A stretch of 64,000 nucleotides of DNA from Nocardioides mangrovi (GCF_020073815.1 NZ_JAIQZJ010000008.1:228397-292396); one strand, 5' to 3'. Shown: positions 42,591 through 50,685, counted from the first letter of the stretch. Translations and numbers: made by a program. The notes: generated by a model from the sequence alone, not told the origin.

Positions 42591-43388
42591 ATGAACGACG
42601 TGAACGAGACCGAGCAGATCTTCGCCCGCTTCGCCGGGAAGAACGCGCTGGTGACCGGAGCCGGGACCGGCTTCGGTGCGGCGATCGCCTACCGGGCCGC
42701 CCAGGAGGGCGCCGACGTGGGCGTGCACTACAACCGGTCCCGAGGCGGGGCCGAGAGGACCGTCGCGCGCATCGAGGAGCTGGGCCGCAAGACCTGGCTC
42801 GGCCAGGCCGACATCTCCGACTGGGACCAGGTGCGCCGGCTCGCCGACGACGCCTTCGCCCACTTCGGGACCATCGACGTGCTGGTCAACAACGTCGGAG
42901 ACTTCGCCAGTGAGACCCAGGGTTGGCGCGACCTGAACCAGGAGTCGCTCGACCGCGTCATCGACGTCGACGTCAAGGGCACGCTGATGATGACCCACGA
43001 GTTCGGCGCGCGGATGCTCGACCAGGGCCACGGGTCGATCGTCAACATCGGCTCCACGGTGGTGGTCCGCGGCAGTGCTCGCGCCCCGCAGTACGCGGCG
43101 TCGAAGTACGCGATCCTCGGCATCACCAAGTCCTACGCCAACGCCTTCGCGCCCACGGTGCGGGTCAACACCTTCGCCCCGGGCTTCATGGAGACCGAGG
43201 CGCTCGTCGCCCGCGACGACTGGAAGGCCGGACGGCGCGAGAAGCTGATCGCGGCCACCCCGATGGGCCAGATCCCGCCGCCGGAGGTGGTGGCGGGCAC
43301 GGCGCTGTTCCTCGCCACCCAGGACGCCTCGCACATCACCGGCAGCTACCTGATCGCCGACGGCGGCTACAACATGGTCGGCGCCTGA
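42591..43388 (+). CDS. SDR oxidoreductase (3)
   Basis: This 265-residue SDR has ALVTGAGTGFGAAIAYRAA, VLVNNVGDFASE, NIGSTVVVRGS, YAASKYAI and SYLIADGGYNMVG. It is about as similar to FabG-type 3-oxoacyl reductases as to alcohol dehydrogenases. ATG 42591 has AGGAG 7 bp upstream. It lies between SDR 2 and the FAH gene. The cofactor is NAD(H) or NADP(H); an Arg in YNRSRGG at the end of beta-2 favours NADP. Confidence 0.88.
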   Translation: MNDVNETEQIFARFAGKNALVTGAGTGFGAAIAYRAAQEGADVGVHYNRSRGGAERTVARIEELGRKTWLGQADISDWDQVRRLADDAFAHFGTIDVLVNNVGDFASETQGWRDLNQESLDRVIDVDVKGTLMMTHEFGARMLDQGHGSIVNIGSTVVVRGSARAPQYAASKYAILGITKSYANAFAPTVRVNTFAPGFMETEALVARDDWKAGRREKLIAATPMGQIPPPEVVAGTALFLATQDASHITGSYLIADGGYNMVGA

Positions 43389-43436
43389 GCCGGCGACCTC
43401 CCGAGACCACTCATCCCCAGAAGCGGAGCCCCACCC

Positions 43437-44306
43437 ATGAAGCTGATCACCTTCGACGAAGGCCGCGTCGGCCGGCTCGACGGCGAGGACGTCATCGAGC
43501 TCGACGTCCCCTCCACCCGCGCGTACTTCGAGCGCGAGGGCAAGGTCGGAGAGACCGGCGAGCGCCTCAAGCTGGCCGATGTCCGGCTGCGCGCGCCGAT
43601 CCAGCCCAAGAAGTTCTTCCACACGGCCGGCAACTTCGCCGACCACCACGACGAGCTGACCGCCGTGGACTGGTCGCACCCGGTGCACAAGGGCATCGTG
43701 TTCTTCCAGAACGTCGACGCGGTCATCGGGCCCGAGGACCCGGTCGTCTACCCGGAGAGCCTGACCAACGAGCTCGACTACGAGCTCGAGCTCGCCGTGG
43801 TGATCGGCAAGCCCGGCAAGTTCTTCGGCCCCGACGAGGCGATCGAGCACATCGCCGGCTTCACCGTCTTCAACGACATCACCGCGCGCGACATCCAGCG
43901 CAAGGAGATGGAGTCCGGCGTGTTCTCCTTCTCCAAGGGGATCGACACCTTCTGCCCCATCGGGCCGTGGATCGTCACGGCCGACGAGGTGCCCGACATG
44001 ATGAACCTGGCCATGGAGCTGCGGGTCAACGGCGAGGTTCGCCAGACCGGCCACACCAGCCAGATGCGGGTCTCGATCCCGCACCTGGTGGCCTACCACT
44101 CTCCGCAGATCTACTCCGCCGGCGACCTGATCACCACCGGCACCGTGTCGGGGGTCGCCGCCGTGCAGCCCAACCCCTTCGACTTCTACCTCCAGCCCGG
44201 CGACGTGATGGAGGCCGAGATCGAGGGCATCGGCGTGCTCCGCAACCCGGTGGTGTCGTGGAAGGACGCCTACGGAGAGCCGGCGCCGGCGCGCGTGGAC
44301 TGGTAG
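43437..44306 (+). CDS. Fumarylacetoacetate hydrolase-family protein (2)
   Basis: This 289-residue protein of the FAH family has KKFFHTAGNFADHHDEL (HTAGN core), ELDYELELAVVIGKPGK (metal-binding acids), VFNDITARDIQRKEM and a C-terminal DGMEAEIEGIGVL-like end. The N-terminal half is of the short-chain type. It probably cleaves or decarboxylates an oxo-acid. The start is ATG 43437. It is third in the 41800 unit, with the FMN enzyme 4 bp downstream. Confidence 0.9.
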   Translation: MKLITFDEGRVGRLDGEDVIELDVPSTRAYFEREGKVGETGERLKLADVRLRAPIQPKKFFHTAGNFADHHDELTAVDWSHPVHKGIVFFQNVDAVIGPEDPVVYPESLTNELDYELELAVVIGKPGKFFGPDEAIEHIAGFTVFNDITARDIQRKEMESGVFSFSKGIDTFCPIGPWIVTADEVPDMMNLAMELRVNGEVRQTGHTSQMRVSIPHLVAYHSPQIYSAGDLITTGTVSGVAAVQPNPFDFYLQPGDVMEAEIEGIGVLRNPVVSWKDAYGEPAPARVDW

Positions 44307-44310
44307 TCCG

Positions 44311-45459
44311 GTGCGGATGCCGGAGCTGCACTCCTACGAGGAGGTGCGACGGCGCGCCGCCAAGGTGCTGCCACCGACGCTGTTCGAGGACATGACCCAC
44401 GGCACCGGGCGCGGCGTGACGGCACGGGCCAACGAGGCCGCGTTCGACCGGGTCGACCTGGTGCCGCGGGCCGCGGTCGGGTGGGAGCAGCGCTCGTTGA
44501 CCACCACCGTGCTGGGCACGGAGGTGTCGATGCCGGTGCTCGCGGCACCGGTCGGGGGGCTCCGGATGGTGCACCCGGACGGGGCGCCCGGTGTCGCCGA
44601 GGCGTGCGGACGCGCCGGCACGATCGCGGTGGTCAGCATGATGGCGGGCCACGGAGTCGACGCCGTGGCGGACCGTGCCACCGGCCCGGTGTGGCAGCAG
44701 GTCTACCTCTCGCACGGTCATGAGCGGTGCGCCCAGATCATCGCCGACGCGCGTCGGCGGGGCTTCTCGGCGATCGTCGTCACCGTGGACTGTCCGGTCT
44801 CCCCGAAGCGCCCGGTCGGCCTCTCCATCTCACTCGCCTCGGCCCGCGCGTTCGGTCCCGAGCTGGTGCGACGCCCCGGCTGGACGGCGCGGTTCCTGCG
44901 CGACGGCGCGGACCTCGCCGCCGCCCAGCAGGCCATGGGACCGCGCCTGCGACAGACCGCCCTCTGGTCCGACCTGGCCTGGCTCAGGCAGCAGTGGGGT
45001 GGTCCGCTGGTGGTCAAGGGGATCGTGACCGCCGCTGACGCCCGCCGCGCCGCTGACGCCGGCGTCGATGCGATCGTGGTGTCCAACCACGGCGGCATGT
45101 CGCTCGACGGGTCACCGGCCACCCTGTCCGCACTTCCCGCAGTCGTCGCCGAGGTCGGCTCCGAGGTCGAGGTCTACCTCGACGGCGGGGTCCGCCAAGG
45201 CAGCGACGTCCTGCGAGCCCTCGGGCTCGGTGCCCGGGCCGTCCTGGTCGGCCGCCCCACCCTGCTCGGCCTCGCCGTCGGCGGCGCCGCCGGCGTGACC
45301 GCGGTGTTCGAGCTGCTCCGCCACCAGCTCGACGTGTCGCTGGCGATGGTCGGCGCCGAGCACATCACCGACATCGACCCCACCTACGTCCGGGCGCCGC
45401 AGAGCTGGAGCTCGGTGGCGGACCCGTCCACCCACGTCACCATTGGAGGAGCAGGATGA
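44311..45459 (+). CDS. FMN alpha-hydroxy-acid-oxidase-fold enzyme, MftD-like
   Basis: This 382-residue TIM-barrel flavoprotein has PVLAAPVGGLRMVHPDGA, VTVDCPVSPKRPVG, LVVKGIVTAADARRAADAG and YLDGGVRQGSDVLRALGLGA. The catalytic His is in VVSNHGGMSLDGSPAT, where hydroxy-acid oxidases have NHGxRQLD and the Arg holds the substrate carboxylate; here that position is Met. Pre-mycofactocin synthase MftD, which acts on a peptide-derived lactam, also lacks this Arg. It is therefore more like MftD than lactate or glycolate oxidase, but no other mft genes are near. Confidence 0.8.
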   Translation: MRMPELHSYEEVRRRAAKVLPPTLFEDMTHGTGRGVTARANEAAFDRVDLVPRAAVGWEQRSLTTTVLGTEVSMPVLAAPVGGLRMVHPDGAPGVAEACGRAGTIAVVSMMAGHGVDAVADRATGPVWQQVYLSHGHERCAQIIADARRRGFSAIVVTVDCPVSPKRPVGLSISLASARAFGPELVRRPGWTARFLRDGADLAAAQQAMGPRLRQTALWSDLAWLRQQWGGPLVVKGIVTAADARRAADAGVDAIVVSNHGGMSLDGSPATLSALPAVVAEVGSEVEVYLDGGVRQGSDVLRALGLGARAVLVGRPTLLGLAVGGAAGVTAVFELLRHQLDVSLAMVGAEHITDIDPTYVRAPQSWSSVADPSTHVTIGGAG

Positions 45460-46238
45460 GCAGCACCCAGGGCCGGATGGCCGATCGCGTCGCCGTCGTC
45501 ACCGGGGTCGGCTCCGGCATCGGTCAGGGCGTCGCCCTGCGCTACGCCGCCGAGGGTGCCGCGGTCGTGGCGGTCGACATCGACCTGGGCAGCGCCGAGA
45601 CAACCGCCGCGCGCTCGGCCGAGGCCGGTGCGCCCTTCGCGTCCGTGCTGCGCTGCGACCTGACAGACCCCTCCGACGTACGCCGCCTGACCGGCGAGAT
45701 CGACCGCGCCCACGGGAGGGTGGACACCCTGGTCAACGCCGGCGCCATCCAGCCGCACATGGGGCCGGTGTGGGAGATGGACTACGAGAGCGCCTTCCGC
45801 CCCACCATCGTGGGAGAGGTCGACCTGGTCTTCCTGCTCTGCCAGGCGGCGTGGCCCTTGCTGCGGGCGTCGGGGCGCGGGGCGGTGATCAACTTCGCCT
45901 CGGTCAACTCCTTCCGGGGCAGCCGCCACATGGGCATGGTTGCCCACACGGCCGGCAAGGGAGCGATCCTGGCCATGTCGCGCCAGCTCGCGATCGAGGG
46001 CGGACCGGACAACATCCGGGTGAACACGATCGCCCCTGGCCTGGTGCAGACGGACGCGACGAAGGCGGCCGGGGCCACCGACGGCGACCTGGCCTCGACG
46101 ATCGTGGCCCGTACCCTGCTCGGACGACTCGGGGTGCCCGAGGACGTCGCGCAGTGCGCGCTCTGGCTCGGCTCGGACGAGTCCAGCTGGGTCACCGGTG
46201 CCAACGTGCCCATCGACGGTGGGGTCACCGCGGCGTGA
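45456..46238 (+). CDS. SDR oxidoreductase (4)
   Basis: This 260-residue SDR has VAVVTGVGSGIGQGVALRYA, LVNAGAIQPH, NFASVNSFRG, and HTAGKGAILAM where the catalytic Tyr position of YxxxK is occupied by His (H-T-A-G-K). The end is NVPIDGGVTAA. The Tyr-to-His change should be checked, since Tyr is nearly universal. ATG 45456 overlaps the FMN enzyme by ATGA, and the LLM gene overlaps its stop. Confidence 0.85.
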   Translation: MSSTQGRMADRVAVVTGVGSGIGQGVALRYAAEGAAVVAVDIDLGSAETTAARSAEAGAPFASVLRCDLTDPSDVRRLTGEIDRAHGRVDTLVNAGAIQPHMGPVWEMDYESAFRPTIVGEVDLVFLLCQAAWPLLRASGRGAVINFASVNSFRGSRHMGMVAHTAGKGAILAMSRQLAIEGGPDNIRVNTIAPGLVQTDATKAAGATDGDLASTIVARTLLGRLGVPEDVAQCALWLGSDESSWVTGANVPIDGGVTAA

Positions 46239-47272
46239 GCATCAAGCGCTCGGTCGCTCTGGCGGTCTCCGCCTTCCCGACGCTGGCCGATGCCGGCACG
46301 CGGGCCGAGAGGGCCGGCTTCGACCGGGCCTGGACCACCGAGCTGCGCTCGCGGGACGCCGTCGCGAGAGCCCAGCACGTGGGCTCCCACACCTCGTCCC
46401 TCCTGGTTGGGACCGGGATCGCCTATGCCTTCACCCGGCACCCGATGGCCATGGTCGCCGCCGCCGTGGAGGCGTCGGCCGCTGTCGGAGGGCGACTCAC
46501 GCTCGGGATCGGCGCGGGCACCGATCACACGCGCGGAGAGTTCGGGATCGAGTTCGACCACCCCGCCACCCGGCTCGCCGAGTACCTCGCCGTGATGCGG
46601 GCCGCGCTCGACAGCGACGGCGGCCTCGAGCACCACGGCCGGTTCTACGACGTATCGATGCCCGGCTTCGCCTTCGGGCACCCGCGGGAGCTGCTCGACG
46701 GGGTCCGGCTGTATGCCGCGGCGCTGATGCCCACGGCGCTCCGGCTGCTCTCGCGAGAGGCGGACGGCATCGCGCTCCACCCCTTCGGCCACGTGGAGCG
46801 GTACCTCGACCAGGTCGTGCTCCCGGTGTCCGAGGAAGCGGCCGGATCGGTCGGCCGCACGGGGCCGAGCATCGCTGCCTGGATGGTCTCCTGCGCCCTC
46901 GAGGACGGCGAGGAGGCCCGGGCGCTGGCTCGCGCCCAGATCGCGCTCTACGCCGCGCAGCCCGGGTTCGCGGCGTTCTTCGAGCACACGCCGTGGGCCG
47001 GGTGCGCCGCGTCGGTGCGCGCGCGGGTGGACCTGGTCCGCGGACGGGTGCCGTGGCGCGAGCTCGGCTCCGAGCTGGTTCCCGACGAGATGCTCGATGG
47101 ACTCGCCGCGGCCGGGACCCCGGAGGAGGTGGTCGAGGCCGTCGTGGCGAAGGAGCGCCAGCTCAGCCGCCAGGGTGTCGACGAGCTGACCCTCCAGGTG
47201 CCGGGAATCGCGCTCCCCGCCGAGCGCACCGATGCCGTTCTCGACGGACTGGTCGACGCGCTGGCGCGGTGA
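46235..47272 (+). CDS. LLM-class oxidoreductase, probably F420-dependent
   Basis: This 345-residue TIM-barrel protein of the luciferase-like monooxygenase family begins MSIKRSVALAVSAFPTLAD. It has FDRAWTTELRSRD, VGTGIAYAFTRHP, LGIGAGTDHTRGEFGIEFDHP and ADGIALHPFGH. These match F420-dependent (Mer/FGD/coenzyme F420 family) members rather than FMN luciferases. Such enzymes reduce or oxidise alcohols and imines or open rings. It is the last gene of the 41800-47272 unit. GTG 46235 overlaps the SDR stop (GTGA). Confidence 0.85.
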   Translation: MSIKRSVALAVSAFPTLADAGTRAERAGFDRAWTTELRSRDAVARAQHVGSHTSSLLVGTGIAYAFTRHPMAMVAAAVEASAAVGGRLTLGIGAGTDHTRGEFGIEFDHPATRLAEYLAVMRAALDSDGGLEHHGRFYDVSMPGFAFGHPRELLDGVRLYAAALMPTALRLLSREADGIALHPFGHVERYLDQVVLPVSEEAAGSVGRTGPSIAAWMVSCALEDGEEARALARAQIALYAAQPGFAAFFEHTPWAGCAASVRARVDLVRGRVPWRELGSELVPDEMLDGLAAAGTPEEVVEAVVAKERQLSRQGVDELTLQVPGIALPAERTDAVLDGLVDALAR

Positions 47273-47318
47273 GCCCACCGCTTCGTCGCGGTAGGAGCGA
47301 GACTCAAGGCCATCCTTG

Positions 47319-47326
47319 TGTCGACA
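47319..47326. promoter_or_regulatory. Operator Q (TGTCGACA)
   Basis: Exact copy in context CTTGTGTCGACATTTG, 76 bp from operator R, in the 266-bp gap between the LLM and beta-helix genes. It is the upstream partner of the promoter at 47383. Confidence 0.55.
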
Positions 47327-47382
47327 TTTGATTCTCCTGTGCGGCCCATGTGGGCGGCGAAGGCCGCTCATTGCCGCGGCTG

Positions 47383-47411
47383 TTGACCGCCAAGTGTCGA
47401 CACGTTAACGT
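47383..47411 (+). promoter_or_regulatory. Promoter with operator R (47395-47402)
   Basis: TTGACC (47383-47388), a 17-bp spacer and TAACGT (47406-47411), with TGTCGACA in the spacer. Transcription is expected near 47418. The leader before ATG 47539 is then about 120 bases. Confidence 0.6.
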
Positions 47412-47538
47412 GACGGACGTCTCATCCTCGGCCGTGTTCTCGGGCTCACGGCGGTGCTGTTGCGCGCCGGTCTGGCCCTGGGCGCGGGCGTCCGCCACGA
47501 TGCCGGCCGATGCGTCGGTCGGCAGTACAGGAGCCGCC

Positions 47539-49542
47539 ATGTCCATCAGCACACCGTCGTCGCGCGCACTGCCGCCGGAGCCGACCGGTCCCGTCCCACG
47601 TCGCGTGGGACGGCGCTCCCTCATCGCCGTCGGGGCAGGCGCCGCGACGGCATCGCTCGTCGGGTGGTCCCCGGCGATCGCCAGCCGCGGCCACCGGCAG
47701 GGCGGTCACCCGCACGGCGTGTACATCGCCTCGGGCGAGACCCTGACGGTCTCGTCCACGCGCGAGCTGCGCCGGCTCGAGATCGAGGAAGGCGGCCGGA
47801 TCGTCGCCCCCGAGGGCCACGAGCTCACACTGACCGTGAACGGCGTCGAGGTGGGCACCACGCTGACCAGCCTCTACGACGACGACGGCATCGACGCCTA
47901 CGTCGCCGCCGGGACCTACCGGGGCAGGGTGGTGATCACGGTAGCCACGGCCAACGAGGTCGTCTTCAACTCGCACACGTGGCCGTTCCGCCAGGCCCTG
48001 TACGTCGACGGTGACGGCGTCGACGTCGATCGGTCGGTCCTGGCGGCCGTCCAGGGCGGACAGGTCCGCGACGCGTGGGCGCGCCACGTACGCCTGCGCT
48101 CGCGGGGCGAGGCCTTCAACGGGGTGTACGTCGCCGGTGGTGACTACCTCCTCGACGACGTCGACATCCGCTTCGACGGCAACGGCCGCAACGACTTCTG
48201 CGGCTACGGCGCCGCTGTGTACGCGACGGGAGCCGACACGCTCCTCCGCGTGGAGGGCTCGACGGTGGACAACGTCGGCGTCGTCCGCACCGCAGTCGTG
48301 GCTGATGGTGGCAGCCGAGTGGTCGTCAAGGACTCCACGCTCTGCTGCCTCGACGGCGAGCTGCCGGCCGAGTACGAGAACACCGGTGACACCACGTTCA
48401 TGATGACCTGCCCGTGGCTGCTGGGGATGTACGGCACCGTGCGCACCACCAACCTGCTCGGGGCGGGAACGAGGGCGACGTACCTCCGGGCCAACGTGAC
48501 GGTGGAGAACTGGGGCTGCCTCTCGGTCGACTCCGGCCAGAACTGCGTCCTCGTCTCGGTGAACTCCCGGCTGCGCAGCACGGGAAGCGACGGCTACGGC
48601 AGCTACGGCATCGGCAACGTGACCGAGCACTTCCTCGGCACCAGCATCGATGTCGGGTCCTACATCATGATCAACTGGGGGACCCTCGGCACCCACTACG
48701 GGGACAGCAGCCCGGCTGCGCTCCAGGCCCTGCAGGACGAGTACGACCTCGGTCTGACCGGTGCCGACATCCACTCGGTGTGGCCGCGGGCATCGACGCT
48801 GCGCTCGCGCAAGTTCGGCTTCATGTGGCAGAGCAACGGGGCCGTCGTCATCGACGGTGCGACCGCCCTGCGCACCGTGCGCACCGCCTTCCTCTCCAAG
48901 GCCTCGCAGTCGGAGGTCGTCGTGGACGGCTCGGGGGGTGCGAGCGTCGTCGCGGAGAACGGCGTCGTCTACCAGTTGATGGACAACGACAATCCGGGCG
49001 GGGTCGACTCCGTCGACAAGCCCTGGTCGCGGGTGTACACGAAGGCGTACGTCGAGCCGACCGACCCGGCGGTGAAGTCCGCGTCCTGGGACCCGACCGT
49101 TGCGAACGCCACGGACGCGCGTGGCACCTTCACGAAGCTGCGTCTCGAGGGCGACTTCTACAACTCCGTGCTGGGCGGAGGGGTCGGCAACATCCAGGGC
49201 AAGAACCTCGTCCTGGACTTCGACGACACCCGCGTGCGAGGGGTGATCTCCGCGAGCACGGCGAAGCACCGCGTGAGCTCGATCGACTTCTCCAACTACG
49301 AGGAGCTCGGGGTGGTCGACAACGCAGCCAGTCCGGTTGTCAACAACGGCGTTCTGGTCACCCTCGGCGGGGGCAGCGTCTGGACTGTCACTGGCGACTC
49401 GCATCTGAGCGCGCTGACGCTCAACGACTCCGCGGCGGTCCGATCGAAGCGGGGCGGGGCGGCGACCATCACGCTCGACGGTGACGTGCTCGACCCGGTC
49501 GCCGGCACGACCTACGTGGGAGTGATCGTCGTCTCGCCCTAG
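47539..49542 (+). CDS. Tat-exported beta-helix protein
   Basis: This 667-residue protein has a Tat signal near residues 21-50 (RRVGRRSLIAVGAGAAT, then hydrophobic, ending AIASRG). The rest predicts short beta strands rich in V, G and N (VVFNSHTWPFRQALYV, VEGSTVDNVGVVRTAVVADG, LDFDDTRVRGVISASTAKH) like right-handed parallel beta-helix proteins such as polysaccharide lyases and adhesins. I see no catalytic Asp/Lys pattern of pectate lyase. Because operators Q and R precede it, it seems part of the regulon despite being exported. ATG 47539 has AGGAG upstream; longer starts give an implausible Cys-rich extension. Confidence 0.72.
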   Translation: MSISTPSSRALPPEPTGPVPRRVGRRSLIAVGAGAATASLVGWSPAIASRGHRQGGHPHGVYIASGETLTVSSTRELRRLEIEEGGRIVAPEGHELTLTVNGVEVGTTLTSLYDDDGIDAYVAAGTYRGRVVITVATANEVVFNSHTWPFRQALYVDGDGVDVDRSVLAAVQGGQVRDAWARHVRLRSRGEAFNGVYVAGGDYLLDDVDIRFDGNGRNDFCGYGAAVYATGADTLLRVEGSTVDNVGVVRTAVVADGGSRVVVKDSTLCCLDGELPAEYENTGDTTFMMTCPWLLGMYGTVRTTNLLGAGTRATYLRANVTVENWGCLSVDSGQNCVLVSVNSRLRSTGSDGYGSYGIGNVTEHFLGTSIDVGSYIMINWGTLGTHYGDSSPAALQALQDEYDLGLTGADIHSVWPRASTLRSRKFGFMWQSNGAVVIDGATALRTVRTAFLSKASQSEVVVDGSGGASVVAENGVVYQLMDNDNPGGVDSVDKPWSRVYTKAYVEPTDPAVKSASWDPTVANATDARGTFTKLRLEGDFYNSVLGGGVGNIQGKNLVLDFDDTRVRGVISASTAKHRVSSIDFSNYEELGVVDNAASPVVNNGVLVTLGGGSVWTVTGDSHLSALTLNDSAAVRSKRGGAATITLDGDVLDPVAGTTYVGVIVVSP

Positions 49543-49588
49543 GCGTCCTGACCGCGGACGTCAGGTACGGCGTGCCTGCTGGACGATG

Positions 49589-49656
49589 ACGAAGACCTCC
49601 GAGTGAGGTGTGGAGCAACCACGCACCCACACCTGTTGGACCTCGGAGGTCTTCGT
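49589..49656. terminator. Bipartite hairpin after the beta-helix gene
   Basis: ACGAAGACCTCCGAG (49589-49603) pairs perfectly with its reverse complement at 49642-49656 (15 bp). Inside, GGTGTGG (49607-49613) pairs with CCACACC (49627-49633). It lies 47 bp after the stop codon. A terminator role is possible, but the bipartite stem and the following short open frame resemble the end of a transposon remnant. Confidence 0.45.
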
Positions 49657-49843
49657 GACTCACACCGGTGGGGCCCTGCCGCAGGTGGCACTCATGCTGA
49701 GCCTCGGTCGAGATTGAGACGGTGACCGAGGGGCAGGTCAGGCTTCTTGGCGAACGTATGCGCCGGCAGGTCGTGGACTCGTCGGGAAGCAGGCGAAGGG
49801 CCCCTTGGGTGGCCGACGGGCAGTGGTGGATCGCCGACATGGC
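49657..49843 (+). other. Intergenic scar with short, degraded-looking open frames
   Basis: After the hairpin a frame from about 49655 (VTHTGGALPQVALMLSLGRD) stops after 20 codons. A second frame from GTG 49722 runs 45 codons to 49859 and overlaps the 3' end of the methyltransferase gene by 16 bp. Neither resembles a known protein to me. I suspect the remains of an inserted element, but cannot name the family. Confidence 0.3.
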
Positions 49844-50491
49844 CTATGACTGGGCCTGAGTGCGCGCGAAGATCATGGCGCCGGGCCGCTCGGCGTCCGG
49901 GTCGGTCAGGAGCTCCGCCTCGATGCCGAACCCCGCCGCACGCAGCCAGTCGCTGACCTGACCGGGCCTGCGGCGATGGCTCTCGACGTGGATCGCGCGA
50001 CCGGTGTAGCCCTGGGTGGTCGTGCGCGTGCCGTCGCCGACGTGGAAGCCCACCAGCAGTGGGCCACCCGGGCGCAGGACCCGGTGGAACTCGGCGAAGA
50101 CACCTGGCACCGCATGGTCGGGCACGTGGATCACCGACCAGAAGGCGAGCAGCCCGGCGATCGACCCGTCGGCCAGGTCGAGGTCGGTCATGGTGCCCAC
50201 CTCGAAGCGGAGGTCGGGATGGTCCCGGCGCGCGAGGGCGACCATCTCGGGCGCGAGGTCGATGCCGAAGGCGTCCACGCCGCGGTCGGCGAGGTGGCGC
50301 GTGACGTGCCCCGGACCGCAGCCCACGTCCGCGACCGGACCGCCGCCCGCGTCGCGCACCAGCTCGGCGAAGATGCTCAGGCCGCCCCGGAGGTAGGGGC
50401 TCTGCTCCAGCAGCCCCCTCACCTTCTCGGCATAGCCGCGCGCGTCCGCGTCGTACGACGTGCGCGTGTCCGCCAGCCAGTCGCGTGTCAT
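49844..50491 (-). CDS. Class I SAM-dependent methyltransferase
   Basis: This 215-residue protein has motif I VADVGCGPGHVTRHLADRG (residues 54-72), acidic loop FGIDLAPEMVALAR, and LLAFWSVIHVPDHAVPGVF (motif IV). The C-terminal end VSDWLRAAGFGIEAELL fits small-molecule methyltransferases of the UbiE/COQ5 type. The target is unknown. ATG 50491 lies about 500 bp upstream of the TetR gene on the opposite strand. Confidence 0.88.
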   Translation of the reverse strand: MTRDWLADTRTSYDADARGYAEKVRGLLEQSPYLRGGLSIFAELVRDAGGGPVADVGCGPGHVTRHLADRGVDAFGIDLAPEMVALARRDHPDLRFEVGTMTDLDLADGSIAGLLAFWSVIHVPDHAVPGVFAEFHRVLRPGGPLLVGFHVGDGTRTTTQGYTGRAIHVESHRRRPGQVSDWLRAAGFGIEAELLTDPDAERPGAMIFARTQAQS

Positions 50492-50685
50492 CGTGCCTCC
50501 GGGGTGGTCGTACGGGCTAGGCAGGGTGACCGGGCGCGCGATCAGGACTCATCGCTCGCATCGACGGCGCCCGCCTTCCTGTATGCGGGTTGAGCGCCGC
50601 GTTGCGAGCACGTCACACACGTGCCCTCTGACGCTTCCACTCTCGTTGAGACGTCGCGTTGTCACGGTTGGGCCCTCCCTGAGAG

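Noticed and set aside
44311..45459. Lactate 2-monooxygenase/glycolate oxidase assignment
   Set aside because: The substrate-carboxylate Arg is missing (Met), and MftD-like features fit better.
20136..47402. TGTCGACA sites as mere SalI-like background (GTCGAC) in high-GC DNA
   Set aside because: GTCGAC is indeed common in genes here, but the flanking T and A, the intergenic placement in every promoter gap and the phased spacing are not explained by composition.
47350..47538. N-terminal extension of the beta-helix protein
   Set aside because: It overlaps operator R and its promoter and gives a Cys-rich, non-signal sequence; ATG 47539 has a ribosome binding site and Tat signal.
47539..49542. 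Pectate lyase or autotransporter
   Set aside because: No lyase residues or outer-membrane barrel were found, and the organism is probably Gram-positive.
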